Positions 9,463-17,403 of a DNA stretch of 41,428 bases are shown here, one piece after another. The translations under genes were made by a program, and so were the position numbers. The DNA is from Thermoplasmatales archaeon. Its GTDB lineage: Archaea > Thermoplasmatota > E2 > DHVEG-1. Positions within the stretch are counted from its first letter, which is position 1. Each line of letters begins with the position of its first letter. Under the pieces are notes generated by a model, which saw only the letters and a list, made by a program, of their open reading frames with translations, had not been told where the DNA came from and did not search any database. The stretch is from contig CP070724.1 in NCBI GenBank assembly GCA_020350825.1, positions 2,171,567 through 2,212,994 of the forward strand, written 5' to 3'.

Positions 9463-9933
9463 ATGATCAATCTATTTCCAGAATGGTTACAAATATTTAT
9501 TTTATCGATGATACCCGGGATTGAATCTCGATATGTTGTCCCTTTTGCGGTATATAAATTTGGATGGGAATGGTGGCAGGCTTTTCCAATTGCAATAGCA
9601 GGGAATATAATACTTGTTCCATTTGGTCTGTTCTTTTTACGATCAATTGAGCATTATTTAAAGCAATATCCCTCATGGAAAAAAACCATTGACTCGATAT
9701 TTCCCAAGATAAGAAAACGGGCAGACAAAAAAATACAGAGATATAAAAATCTCGCTCTATTATTTTTCGTTATTGTACCATTCCCTTTTACTGGTGCTGG
9801 ACTTGGTACATTGATTGCTTATCTTTTTGATTTGAAATTTTTTATCTCTATTCTACTAATTTTTATTGGAGTAATTATTTCTACAACAATCACAACATTT
9901 GTTTTCCTTACTGGACGATATTTATTTTTCTAA
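9463..9933 (+). CDS. Small integral membrane protein, putative small multidrug export family (COG2426)
   Basis: A 156-residue protein with about four membrane segments: residues 8-25, 38-60, 95-115 and 125-150, separated by a Lys/Arg-rich loop (70-92) that should face the cytoplasm. The pattern SMIPGIESRYVVPFAV near the N-terminus and the PFPFTGAGLGTLIAYL segment are typical of COG2426/PF06695 proteins, annotated as small multidrug export proteins although transport is poorly proven. AAAGGAGAA before ATG is a good ribosome site. It is a single gene on the plus strand between two minus-strand genes; its stop is 9 bp from the stop of the next gene. Confidence 0.8.
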   Translation: MINLFPEWLQIFILSMIPGIESRYVVPFAVYKFGWEWWQAFPIAIAGNIILVPFGLFFLRSIEHYLKQYPSWKKTIDSIFPKIRKRADKKIQRYKNLALLFFVIVPFPFTGAGLGTLIAYLFDLKFFISILLIFIGVIISTTITTFVFLTGRYLFF

Positions 9934-9942
9934 TTAGTTATT

Positions 9943-11706
9943 TTATGTACTAGGATAATTAGATCCATCAAATTTCCATAATTCACATCCATCAGCAGTA
10001 TTTGTAATTCCAAGATATAAAAAGTTATGAAAGGTTATAAGGGCTCTTGCACCAATATTATTGTCGTCTCCAAAACCATTCCCTGGCCACATAGAAGATT
10101 CGTCATTTATTTCGTCTCCAACCATCTGATACCAATTATCTCCATTATCAGTAAACCAAACCTCACATCCTGCACTTTGGGTATGTTGGCTCTTATCAGT
10201 TGTAAAAGAAAGGTTAAAGATTGGATATGTTAATTTTATGGTAATATTTACAAGGAATCTACCCGGGTTCCAAGTACCTGCAAACAAACGATCGTCATAT
10301 GCCCTTAGAGACCAAATATATGCATTCGTCCAATCTCCAAAACCAGAATGGCTGTTTTTGTTGCTAGATAATTTCCTTCCAACAATCTTTGTAAAATCAG
10401 ATCCATCAAATCTCCAAATTTCACAGCCAGTTCCCATTGATTCTAAGAGTATGTTTAAAAATAGTATATTTTTTCCATTTATCTTTAATCCAAACGGTGG
10501 TACTGAGGCGGTTCCGATGTATAATGAGTTATCAAAAATCTCCATCCTGCGTGCACCATAATTATGGGTACGTAGGGGAATTCCAACCTTGTTAAATCCC
10601 CGTTTAAGTGTCCCGTTTTCTCCAATCAAACAGGTCCAAGTATTGCCATTAGAAGTTCTCCAAAGTTCACAACCAGCAATATTAAATGTACCTACATAAA
10701 GATGTTTTTGATTTGAAACACCATCTTCAAATACTTTCATTTCCCAGGCGTATATATCCCGTTCAAACCCGATATTATCATCTCCAAAACCATAACTAAT
10801 ATCACAACCACCTCCAACAACTTTATCCCAAATATCTCCATTTGTTCTCCATATTTCAAATCCATCTCTCCAGTTCATGGTTCCAACATAAAGCCAATCA
10901 TTAAAAACTGCCGCTGAATATACAGCATGGTTATTTTGGTTACCAAAGCCACTTGAAAAATTCCCATAACCATTATTATGAATCAAAGGCTCCCATGGAC
11001 CTTCTATCGGATTGATGGTTCTCCAGATTTCACAACCCTCCCTTGGATTCCATGTTCCAGCATAAAGATAATTAATATTATTTAATGGAGAGGTATACGG
11101 GAGCAACATTGTTAATTCTGTATTATTCATATTATCAAATCCACGCCCAATTGTTGCATTTATTGGATCATCCCCAATAGATTGTTTCCATGTAAAACCA
11201 TCATAGTACCATAATTCACAACCTTGGCTTAAAACACCTTTAAAATATTTTTCCATTAAAATGACTACAAGGTTGAGAATAAATTGATTAAACGATAAAA
11301 ACCCGATGTTTTTGAATTTCGCGAGAATAGCTGTCATCATCTCTAGACCAAATGGAGAACCTACTAAATTCCCTGTTCCAAGTAAAAGATATTCTACATC
11401 ATCAACAGTAAAGGTTGTTTTCCCCCTAACTGCAACATTAAATGAATTATTAAAACCATTATCCATTTCACCATTCGGATAATCACCGATAACTTGTACC
11501 CATCTAGGAGATATTGATCCTTCCTCAATATCTACGGATTTTTCATGTACTGGAACTTTATTCAACCACCAAAATCCAGTTTTTTCATTCAATTGTAGAG
11601 TTATTTTGTTATTTAAAATCACTCCAGTAACTGGAAAAGCACTAACTCCAATAAACAATATTATTACAGTGAAAACCAATCCTTTCCTTAACATATTATT
11701 TTGCAT
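9943..11706 (-). CDS. Secreted beta-propeller protein with GCE(I/L)WR repeats
   Basis: A 587-residue protein with a signal peptide (hydrophobic about 8-28). Seven repeats combine a strand such as YLYAGTWN or WLYVGTMN with a G-C-E-(I/L/V)-W segment and GFGD or GFGN turns. Each repeat is 60-85 residues, consistent with a seven-bladed propeller. The invariant Cys and Trp in each blade may be structural. No catalytic residues are recognisable. It is the second large propeller in the exported-protein block; its blades differ clearly from those of the gene ending at 6895, so this is not a recent duplicate. A second ATG lies four codons downstream. Confidence 0.78.
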   Translation of the reverse strand: MQNNMLRKGLVFTVIILFIGVSAFPVTGVILNNKITLQLNEKTGFWWLNKVPVHEKSVDIEEGSISPRWVQVIGDYPNGEMDNGFNNSFNVAVRGKTTFTVDDVEYLLLGTGNLVGSPFGLEMMTAILAKFKNIGFLSFNQFILNLVVILMEKYFKGVLSQGCELWYYDGFTWKQSIGDDPINATIGRGFDNMNNTELTMLLPYTSPLNNINYLYAGTWNPREGCEIWRTINPIEGPWEPLIHNNGYGNFSSGFGNQNNHAVYSAAVFNDWLYVGTMNWRDGFEIWRTNGDIWDKVVGGGCDISYGFGDDNIGFERDIYAWEMKVFEDGVSNQKHLYVGTFNIAGCELWRTSNGNTWTCLIGENGTLKRGFNKVGIPLRTHNYGARRMEIFDNSLYIGTASVPPFGLKINGKNILFLNILLESMGTGCEIWRFDGSDFTKIVGRKLSSNKNSHSGFGDWTNAYIWSLRAYDDRLFAGTWNPGRFLVNITIKLTYPIFNLSFTTDKSQHTQSAGCEVWFTDNGDNWYQMVGDEINDESSMWPGNGFGDDNNIGARALITFHNFLYLGITNTADGCELWKFDGSNYPST

Positions 11707-11842
11707 ATGATATCTGTTCCAAATAAAACTTATAATATAGAAATATAATAATACAATTTAAATTTTTTCATAAAAATATTATTGTAACATCTGTAACAAT
11801 ATACTTGATTATTTCATTACAAAAAACAAAGGAAACCAAAAA

Positions 11843-12661
11843 ATGCATATTAGGCTTCCCGATGAATTCTTCTATTGGTCGCTAAGGATTTTTCCGAAAT
11901 CTATTCTACCATGTTATTTATTAAATAAAATATGCTACATGGATAATAGATATATGGTAGACAATCATGTAAAAATAGCTGAAAAAACATGGGATGCTAT
12001 TGCTGAAAGCTTTGATGTTACCAGAAGAAAACCATGGTGTCAATGTATTGATTTTATAAACGGACTATCTGAATCATATACAGTTGCAGATATTGGATGT
12101 GGTAACGGTAGACACCTCCTACCATGTGCAGAGCGTTTTAAGAATGTAATAGGGATTGATATTTCACAAAATCTACTTAATATTGCTAAAAATAAAATTA
12201 AAGAGAAAGGTTTCAACAATGTAGTTTTCATCCATGCAAATATGACAAAAATTCCTCTTAAAGATGATTCTCTGGACTCTATATTATGTATTGCTTCATT
12301 ACACAATATAAAAGGGAGAAATGAACGTCTCTCTTCTTTGAAAGAAATTTATAGAATTTTAAAAAATGATGGTAGAGCCCTTATTAGCGTATGGTCCAGA
12401 TGGCAAGACAAATATATAACACATTATCTCAAAAAGTTGTTTCATAATAAAGAAGAATTTGGAGATATTGAAATCTATTGGAAGCAACATAATATAAACA
12501 TATCTCGTTTCTATCATTTATATAGCAAAAGGGAATTTGTGAAGAATTTAAATCAAGTCGGTTTAGAGATAGAAAAAATTCAGAGTGTAAAATTACATTC
12601 GAATATTTTTACCGATAATTATTTTGCTGTTGTTAGAAAAGGGAAATTATTATTAAGATAA
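11843..12661 (+). CDS. Trm9-like SAM-dependent methyltransferase
   Basis: A 272-residue class I methyltransferase. Motif I is VADIGCGNGRHL (about residue 81), followed by the acidic strand end VIGIDIS. The segments AEKTWDAIAESFDVTRRKPW, VWSRWQDKY and RFYHLYSKREF match eukaryotic Trm9/ALKBH8 methyltransferases, which methylate modified wobble uridines of tRNA, so a tRNA target is a reasonable guess and not proven. An unusual 35-residue hydrophobic N-terminal extension precedes the family start; the AAAGGAAACC ribosome site supports the chosen ATG, but an internal Met at 11940 is possible. It lies 42 bp before an ABC exporter on the same strand. Confidence 0.75.
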   Translation: MHIRLPDEFFYWSLRIFPKSILPCYLLNKICYMDNRYMVDNHVKIAEKTWDAIAESFDVTRRKPWCQCIDFINGLSESYTVADIGCGNGRHLLPCAERFKNVIGIDISQNLLNIAKNKIKEKGFNNVVFIHANMTKIPLKDDSLDSILCIASLHNIKGRNERLSSLKEIYRILKNDGRALISVWSRWQDKYITHYLKKLFHNKEEFGDIEIYWKQHNINISRFYHLYSKREFVKNLNQVGLEIEKIQSVKLHSNIFTDNYFAVVRKGKLLLR

Positions 12662-12703
12662 GTATTATTGTCAGCAGAAATTATTTCGATAGGAGACAGA
12701 ATA

Positions 12704-13696
12704 TTGGAAATAATAAAAACAAACAATCTTACAAAAAAATTCAATGGTTTTACTGCTGTAGATCATATTTCATTCTCAGTATTAAAAGAAGAAATCTTTG
12801 GATTCCTTGGTCCAAATGGTGCAGGGAAAACAACCACGATAAAAATGCTTACAACACTTTTATATCCAACTGAAGGTTCTGCAGTACTAACTGGTTTTGA
12901 TATCTTAAAAAAGAGAGATAAAGTAAGGAAACATATTGGAGTCGTTTTTCAAGAACCAGCATTGGATACAGAGCTTACTGGCAAGGAAAACCTTGATTTT
13001 CATGCACGAATGTATGGCCTTGATAAAGAAAATCGTAAGAAGCGTATTGCTGAAGTATTAAAACTTGTTGATTTAGAAGATAAAAAAGACGTACTTGTAA
13101 AAAATTATTCTGGAGGTATGAAAAGAAGACTTGAAATTGCACGAGGTCTTATGCATTATCCCACTGTTTTGTTTCTCGATGAACCGACGCTAGGTCTTGA
13201 TGCACAGACAAGGAGGGCAATTTGGGAGTATATCAAGAAGATGAACAAGGAAGAGAAGACTACGATATTTTTGACAACACATTACATGGATGAAGCTGAT
13301 TATCTCTGTGATCGTGTAGGGATCATAGATCGCGGTAAGATTCTTGTTATAGATTCAACTAATAATCTTAAGAATGCTATCGGAAATGATGTTATAACAC
13401 TCTCCTGCTCAGAACTAGATGAATTAGCTAAAAGATTGGAAAAAGAATCATGGATTAAAAATGTAAAACAGCATGATACTTTTTTAACTCTGGGTGTTAA
13501 AAAAGGAGAGGAAAAAATCCCTGTTATTTTTGAAATCGCACGTAATCTAAATATAACGATAAAATCAATCAGTGTGAGAAAGCCAACATTAGATGATGTA
13601 TTCCTCCATTTTACAGGCAGGATTATGCGTGATCAAGAAAAAAAAGAAACCAATACACAAAACATACCCCCTATGCTTCGTAGTAGGAGGAAATAA
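12704..13696 (+). CDS. DrrA-type ABC transporter ATP-binding subunit
   Basis: A 330-residue ATPase. Walker A is GPNGAGKTTT, the Q-loop is VFQEPALD, the signature YSGGMKRRLEIARG, Walker B VLFLDEPTLGLD, with the switch His in LTTHYMDEA; a C-terminal extension of about 90 residues resembles the DUF4162 region of DrrA exporters. I chose TTG at 12704 because AGGAGA lies 7 bp upstream; an earlier TTG at 12668 has no such site. The stop is 2 bp before the permease start, so the two subunits are co-translated. Drug, lipid or antibiotic export is the usual role of this class; the substrate is unknown. Confidence 0.92.
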   Translation: MEIIKTNNLTKKFNGFTAVDHISFSVLKEEIFGFLGPNGAGKTTTIKMLTTLLYPTEGSAVLTGFDILKKRDKVRKHIGVVFQEPALDTELTGKENLDFHARMYGLDKENRKKRIAEVLKLVDLEDKKDVLVKNYSGGMKRRLEIARGLMHYPTVLFLDEPTLGLDAQTRRAIWEYIKKMNKEEKTTIFLTTHYMDEADYLCDRVGIIDRGKILVIDSTNNLKNAIGNDVITLSCSELDELAKRLEKESWIKNVKQHDTFLTLGVKKGEEKIPVIFEIARNLNITIKSISVRKPTLDDVFLHFTGRIMRDQEKKETNTQNIPPMLRSRRK

Positions 13697-13698
13697 CC

Positions 13699-14475
13699 TT
13701 GGATATAACAGAATCTCAAGCTATCTATATTATGTGGTTACGTCAAATGAAACGATTTATAAGATCTAGAGGTAGACTTGTTGGCACCATAGTTCAGCCG
13801 TTGTTTTTCCTTGTTATTCTTGGCTCTGGTTTAAGATCAGCAGTGATGCCAGGTATGATGGGGGATGATTATCTTTCTTTTCTTGCTCCTGGTATTATCG
13901 CAATGGCAATCCTGTTTTCGTCAATGTTTACAGGTATCTCGGTGTTATGGGACAAACAATTTGGATTTCTACAGGAGGTACTTGTGGCACCTGTGAGCAG
14001 ATTTTCAATAATAATAGGACGTACACTTGGGGGGGCAACAACAGCTCTAATTCAGGGTTTTATAATTCTTTTTATTGCATTTGGTCTAGGTGTACCCATT
14101 GCAGGTATTTCTGGGCTTATGTTGACTATTGTATTTATGGTTCTATCAGCTTTTACAGCCGTAGGTTTTGGCCTTGTTATAGCATCTAAAATGGAAAATT
14201 TCCAAGCCTTTCAGTTAATAATGAATCTGGTTATTATGCCTCTTCTTTTCTTATCATCAGCGTTCTTCCCAATTGCTACAAATCCAGATATGCCAAGTAT
14301 AGTATCACAAGTGTCATTTTTTAATCCTTTATTTTACATGGTTGATGGTATACGTGGGAGTTTAACAGGCATAAACAACGTTTTAAATCCTCTGGTAGAT
14401 CTTGTAGTTGTCCTAGGGATATGTATTTTTATGTTAGGCCTTGGTAGTTATTTATTTAGTAAAAGTGAGATATAA
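13699..14475 (+). CDS. DrrB-type ABC-2 transporter permease
   Basis: A 258-residue membrane protein with six predicted helices (about 25-45, 62-82, 108-132, 138-162, 172-192 and 230-250), the standard ABC2_membrane layout. The conserved cytoplasmic coupling segment KQFGFLQEVLVAPVSRFSII lies near residue 90. Translation starts at TTG, with GGAGG 8 bp upstream inside the end of the ATPase gene. It pairs with the DrrA-like ATPase just before it to form an exporter, probably as a dimer of each subunit. Nothing in the sequence fixes the substrate. Confidence 0.92.
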   Translation: MDITESQAIYIMWLRQMKRFIRSRGRLVGTIVQPLFFLVILGSGLRSAVMPGMMGDDYLSFLAPGIIAMAILFSSMFTGISVLWDKQFGFLQEVLVAPVSRFSIIIGRTLGGATTALIQGFIILFIAFGLGVPIAGISGLMLTIVFMVLSAFTAVGFGLVIASKMENFQAFQLIMNLVIMPLLFLSSAFFPIATNPDMPSIVSQVSFFNPLFYMVDGIRGSLTGINNVLNPLVDLVVVLGICIFMLGLGSYLFSKSEI

Positions 14476-14601
14476 AAGCCAAGAAAAATCTAAAAGCCAA
14501 AAAGAACCGCTCCTTCACCCTTAACATTTTTATTTAAAATCGATAAGACGCTATACGCTTTGTCTAATGCATTTTCTTATCTTTTTTAATAGATAAAATA
14601 A

Positions 14602-14672
14602 TTTGTACATAAAAAGACTGGTATTGAAAATATTATAGTTTTGTACAAAATATTAGGGAAAAGTTATATAAT
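14602..14672 (+). promoter_or_regulatory. TGTACA-type palindromes and TATA box upstream of a small secreted protein gene
   Basis: TTTGTACA at 14602-14609 and the perfect palindrome TTTTGTACAAAA at 14639-14650 are 38 bp apart centre to centre, just before a TATA box (TTATATAATA about 14664-14673) that sits about 50 bp before the ATG at 14719. The spacing suggests regulator binding upstream of the promoter. Confidence 0.45.
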
Positions 14673-14718
14673 ATACTCCACGTTATTATATGTGGATAAA
14701 AATTATGGGGAATAAAAT

Positions 14719-15030
14719 ATGAAAAAGAAAATTATGTTTGGAAGCCTGTTGGCAGTTTTTCTTATGATCATGTTGCCAATAATATCCGCAATTGAATCCG
14801 ATACAGTAAAAGAAACAATGAAGTCAAAGTACATAATTACTATTCCAGACATTGATATCGAGGAGTCAAAGATAAAATATCAAAACGATCCTGAACCAAC
14901 GTTTTTTTTGATTTTCATACTTAAACAGATTCTTAACCTATTGCGTACAATTAAATTTACAGCTTTATTTGCAATTCTATTAGCGATTATTAAAAGTATT
15001 TCTGGTAGTACTTCTACAATAGTCAGCTAA
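14719..15030 (+). CDS. Small exported protein with C-terminal membrane segment
   Basis: A 103-residue product with a signal peptide (MKKKIMFGSLLAVFLMIML, cleaved near SAIES), a polar middle (residues 25-58) and a hydrophobic C-terminal stretch (about 57-97) with one or two helices broken by KQ and RT. The ribosome site GGGGAA lies 7 bp before ATG. I do not recognise the family. It is preceded by a well-formed promoter region and stands alone, so it is probably an independently controlled small envelope protein. Confidence 0.6.
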   Translation: MKKKIMFGSLLAVFLMIMLPIISAIESDTVKETMKSKYIITIPDIDIEESKIKYQNDPEPTFFLIFILKQILNLLRTIKFTALFAILLAIIKSISGSTSTIVS

Positions 15031-15185
15031 AGCACAACCTCTCTCTTTCTTTTTTTTAATTCCAAAAACAGGCCATAACAATCCCTTTACAGCATTTTCT
15101 TTTTTTTGGTATAATACCATTAAACTACTTAAAATTGAGTAGAAGGTTTTATAGACTGTTTTAAACAAAAATGGGTAGAAACTAT

Positions 15186-15244
15186 GTTTTTCGATGCAAA
15201 AACTAGGTAACAGGGTAAAAGTAGGGGAGTAAAGGTTTTTAAAT
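15186..15244 (+). promoter_or_regulatory. Bipartite promoter element (copy 1)
   Basis: Box 1 GTTTTTCGATGCAAA (15186-15200) is followed after 20 bp by box 2 (15221-15244), GTAGGGGAGTAAAGG running into TTTTTAAAT, which looks like a BRE and TATA box. The same two boxes, 22 bp apart, occur on the minus strand at 41264-41324, and box 2 alone at 40759-40782. The TATA part lies about 45 bp before the gene start at 15284. Confidence 0.6.
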
Positions 15245-15283
15245 TTGGAGAATGTTACAAGACTACTTTTCTGGAGGGGGAAT

Positions 15284-15922
15284 ATGACAAATAAATTACT
15301 CACAGTTAAAGGATTAAAATATATGACTTATGCATCATTAACTGCAATTGGTTGGGGTTTGATGTCCTTTTTAAATGTTCTTTATTACCATTTAAATGAT
15401 TATCTGAATGATATAATGCTTTGGTTCGCAGGTTTTTTATTAATCTTATATTTAGTTGGTGTTGTATTATTTATGTTAGGACTTTACGAGATTTGGAAAG
15501 GAAGACATGAGTTCGGAAACGAACATAAATCCAATCTTGAAAAAACATTATGGATAATTATTTTGGTTCTGGTGATTTCTGCATTTATTAGCGGACCTAT
15601 TGGAATGTTTGGATATAACTATATTTTTACATCAATGATTCCTTTCTTCCTGATAACTCTGTTGATACTTATTACTCCTTTGTATCTAATTAAGACACTA
15701 TCAACTCCTTTGGTGAGAAAAATGCTCATTTTTGGCGTTTCATTCTTTGTAGTTCTATATTTGGTTTCAATAACTATGCGTTATATTCTTGAATATTATT
15801 ATTGGGATATGTCTCTTCGAACTTTATCAATTTTATCAGATTTAATTCCTTATATTTTACTTTTCATTGCATACTATAAGACATTAAATCATATAAGAAA
15901 TAAAGAAATTAAAACGATATAA
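15284..15922 (+). CDS. Multi-pass membrane protein of unknown function
   Basis: A 212-residue protein with about six hydrophobic segments (near residues 15-35, 45-70, 90-110, 117-140, 150-172 and 185-205). I chose ATG at 15284 because GGAGGGGG lies 4-11 bp upstream; a longer frame from TTG at 15245 would begin inside the promoter. Loops are short and the only notable charged segment is EIWKGRHEFGNEHKSNLEK after the second helix. I do not recognise the family; a DUF996-type archaeal membrane protein is possible. It is controlled by the bipartite promoter element shared with two small genes near 41000. Confidence 0.7.
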   Translation: MTNKLLTVKGLKYMTYASLTAIGWGLMSFLNVLYYHLNDYLNDIMLWFAGFLLILYLVGVVLFMLGLYEIWKGRHEFGNEHKSNLEKTLWIIILVLVISAFISGPIGMFGYNYIFTSMIPFFLITLLILITPLYLIKTLSTPLVRKMLIFGVSFFVVLYLVSITMRYILEYYYWDMSLRTLSILSDLIPYILLFIAYYKTLNHIRNKEIKTI

Positions 15923-15929
15923 ATCACCT

Positions 15930-15950
15930 ATCTACAATGAAATTGTAGAT
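15930..15950. promoter_or_regulatory. Perfect inverted repeat between two genes
   Basis: Arms ATCTACAAT (15930-15938) and ATTGTAGAT (15942-15950) flank GAA. The repeat abuts the TTGGGGGAAG ribosome-site region of the next gene and follows the stop of the previous one by 7 bp. It could be a repressor operator or a short hairpin next to the ribosome site; no T-run follows, so it is not a typical terminator. Confidence 0.6.
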
Positions 15951-16280
15951 TTGGGGGAAGAAAAGTTCATAAAAAAACAATTGGTAATAATTGGAATAGC
16001 GGATCTCCCCTTATGTGTTGGATTAAGTGGGTGCAGTGAATTTTTCAGTGAAGGGGGAACGATATATGTCGAGAAGATGAATAAAAAACCTGAAAATTTC
16101 ATAAACATAAGTGAACAACAAATGGACCAGTTTCTACATACAAAACAGGCAATTAATCAAACAGATTCAATTGTGGAACCCCCAACAGATGAATGGAATG
16201 ATTTAAGAGATTTTTTAAGGATATGTATGCTTATATATGATATCAAAGTGAGTATTATTACATTCGTCTGTTTGGAATAG
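15951..16280 (+). CDS. Probable lipoprotein with uncertain start
   Basis: Reading from TTG at 15951 gives 109 residues. A lipoprotein signal starts at KKQLVIIGIADLPLCVGLSG and ends in a lipobox Cys, so the mature protein would be membrane-anchored. The GGGGG at 15953-15957 looks like the ribosome site, yet the codon one would expect as start (before KKQL, at about 15969) is ATA instead of ATG. Either the TTG is used, ATA is used, or the start has been lost. The mature part is acidic and polar, with EGGTIYVEKMNKKPEN and a C-terminal hydrophobic LRICMLIYDIKVSIITFV. No known domain is seen. It could be a decaying gene. Confidence 0.45.
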   Translation: MGEEKFIKKQLVIIGIADLPLCVGLSGCSEFFSEGGTIYVEKMNKKPENFINISEQQMDQFLHTKQAINQTDSIVEPPTDEWNDLRDFLRICMLIYDIKVSIITFVCLE

Positions 16281-16383
16281 TATAATACATAATGTATCAT
16301 TTTTTGTCATAATATATGGGTTAGGTAAGTTTTTAAATAAATAAATGTTATATAACTGTAGCTTCGAGGAGGATGGAGAAAAA

Positions 16384-17247
16384 ATGTTCAATTGCGAACG
16401 TTGCGAGAAAAAACTTTGGACTAGCTACCATAAATTACCAGATGGTGCAGTTGTTTGTAATGATTGTTATTCAATATATTTAAGGCAAATACTTAATAAA
16501 ATAAATGATACCAATGCTTACGATATTATATACAACTTTGTTAAAAAATATCAAGGGAAATTTCCGTCAGATTTGATACAGGAGTTACTTCGATTACTCG
16601 AATTTAGATATAATATTACAGTTGATGTTGTTGCTTTGGGTGAAATTTTACATATTATTAGAGATAAAATTGAAAAAGAGGATGCAATAAAAAAATTGGC
16701 TTTATTTGAAAGAGAACTCAAAAAAGATAGTTCGATAGTTAATTTTTGTGAAGTCTGTAATGTTAGACTCCCAAAATCAGAATTTGAGTATTCTATGGAA
16801 CATTTTGATAAACCTCTATGCTTGGTACATCAAAAAGAAAAAAGGGCATCAGAACATGCACTAAAAATGTATGATGCCTTAAAAAAGAGGGGTGTCGAAT
16901 GCGCGTTAGAACCATATACTGTAAATAAATACTTTGATATTTCAATCAAAAATGCAAAACTCAATATTGGAATAGACGGAGAACACCACTCTTTAGATCC
17001 AGAACAGCTACATTTAGATCTGATTAGCGATGAAAACTCACAAAAAGAAGGTTTTGCTACTAAACATTACACCCTTAGAGAAATTGACGAAAATTTAGAA
17101 AGAATAGCAGATACGTTAGCAGAAGTGGTTAAACAAAGGATTAAAAAAGCTCAAAAAGATGAAATTTTTACATCAATAGAAACAAAACATAATCCTCCAG
17201 ATAATCAAAAAAAAAGAGATAAAAAAAGGAATACCCGATCATCTTAA
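16384..17247 (+). CDS. Zinc-ribbon protein with PD-(D/E)XK nuclease-like C-terminus
   Basis: A 287-residue protein; ATG at 16384 follows GAGGAGGATGGAG. Two zinc sites are visible: Cys4, Cys7, Cys25, Cys28 at the N-terminus and Cys122, Cys125, Cys146, His149 in the middle, separated by a helical region. The C-terminal part (about 165-255) has YFDISIKNAKLNIGIDGEHH, which resembles the beta-hairpin core of DUF559/Vsr-like PD-(D/E)XK endonucleases, with Asp185, Asp198 and Glu200 as candidate acidic residues. The Glu usual in the IEIDG-type strand is Gly here, so activity is uncertain. The last 35 residues are very basic, suitable for nucleic-acid contact. A DNA or RNA repair or defence role is possible but is inference. 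Confidence 0.65.
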   Translation: MFNCERCEKKLWTSYHKLPDGAVVCNDCYSIYLRQILNKINDTNAYDIIYNFVKKYQGKFPSDLIQELLRLLEFRYNITVDVVALGEILHIIRDKIEKEDAIKKLALFERELKKDSSIVNFCEVCNVRLPKSEFEYSMEHFDKPLCLVHQKEKRASEHALKMYDALKKRGVECALEPYTVNKYFDISIKNAKLNIGIDGEHHSLDPEQLHLDLISDENSQKEGFATKHYTLREIDENLERIADTLAEVVKQRIKKAQKDEIFTSIETKHNPPDNQKKRDKKRNTRSS

Positions 17248-17403
17248 AAACGGTTAAAGATTTAATTATCAATTGTAAAACTTTTTCAAAAAAGGAATTA
17301 AGATGAATTGAAGAATTTGTTATAAAATGCGGTAAAAATAATTATATTAATAGATGTAATATTATCCATATAGCAAATATTTCAATATCTTATATTGATA
17401 ATC

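Noticed and set aside
10027..10561. Plus-strand open frames of 68 and 107 codons within the propeller gene at 9943-11706
   Set aside because: The opposite strand encodes a repeat protein with clear blade pattern; these frames are its shadows.
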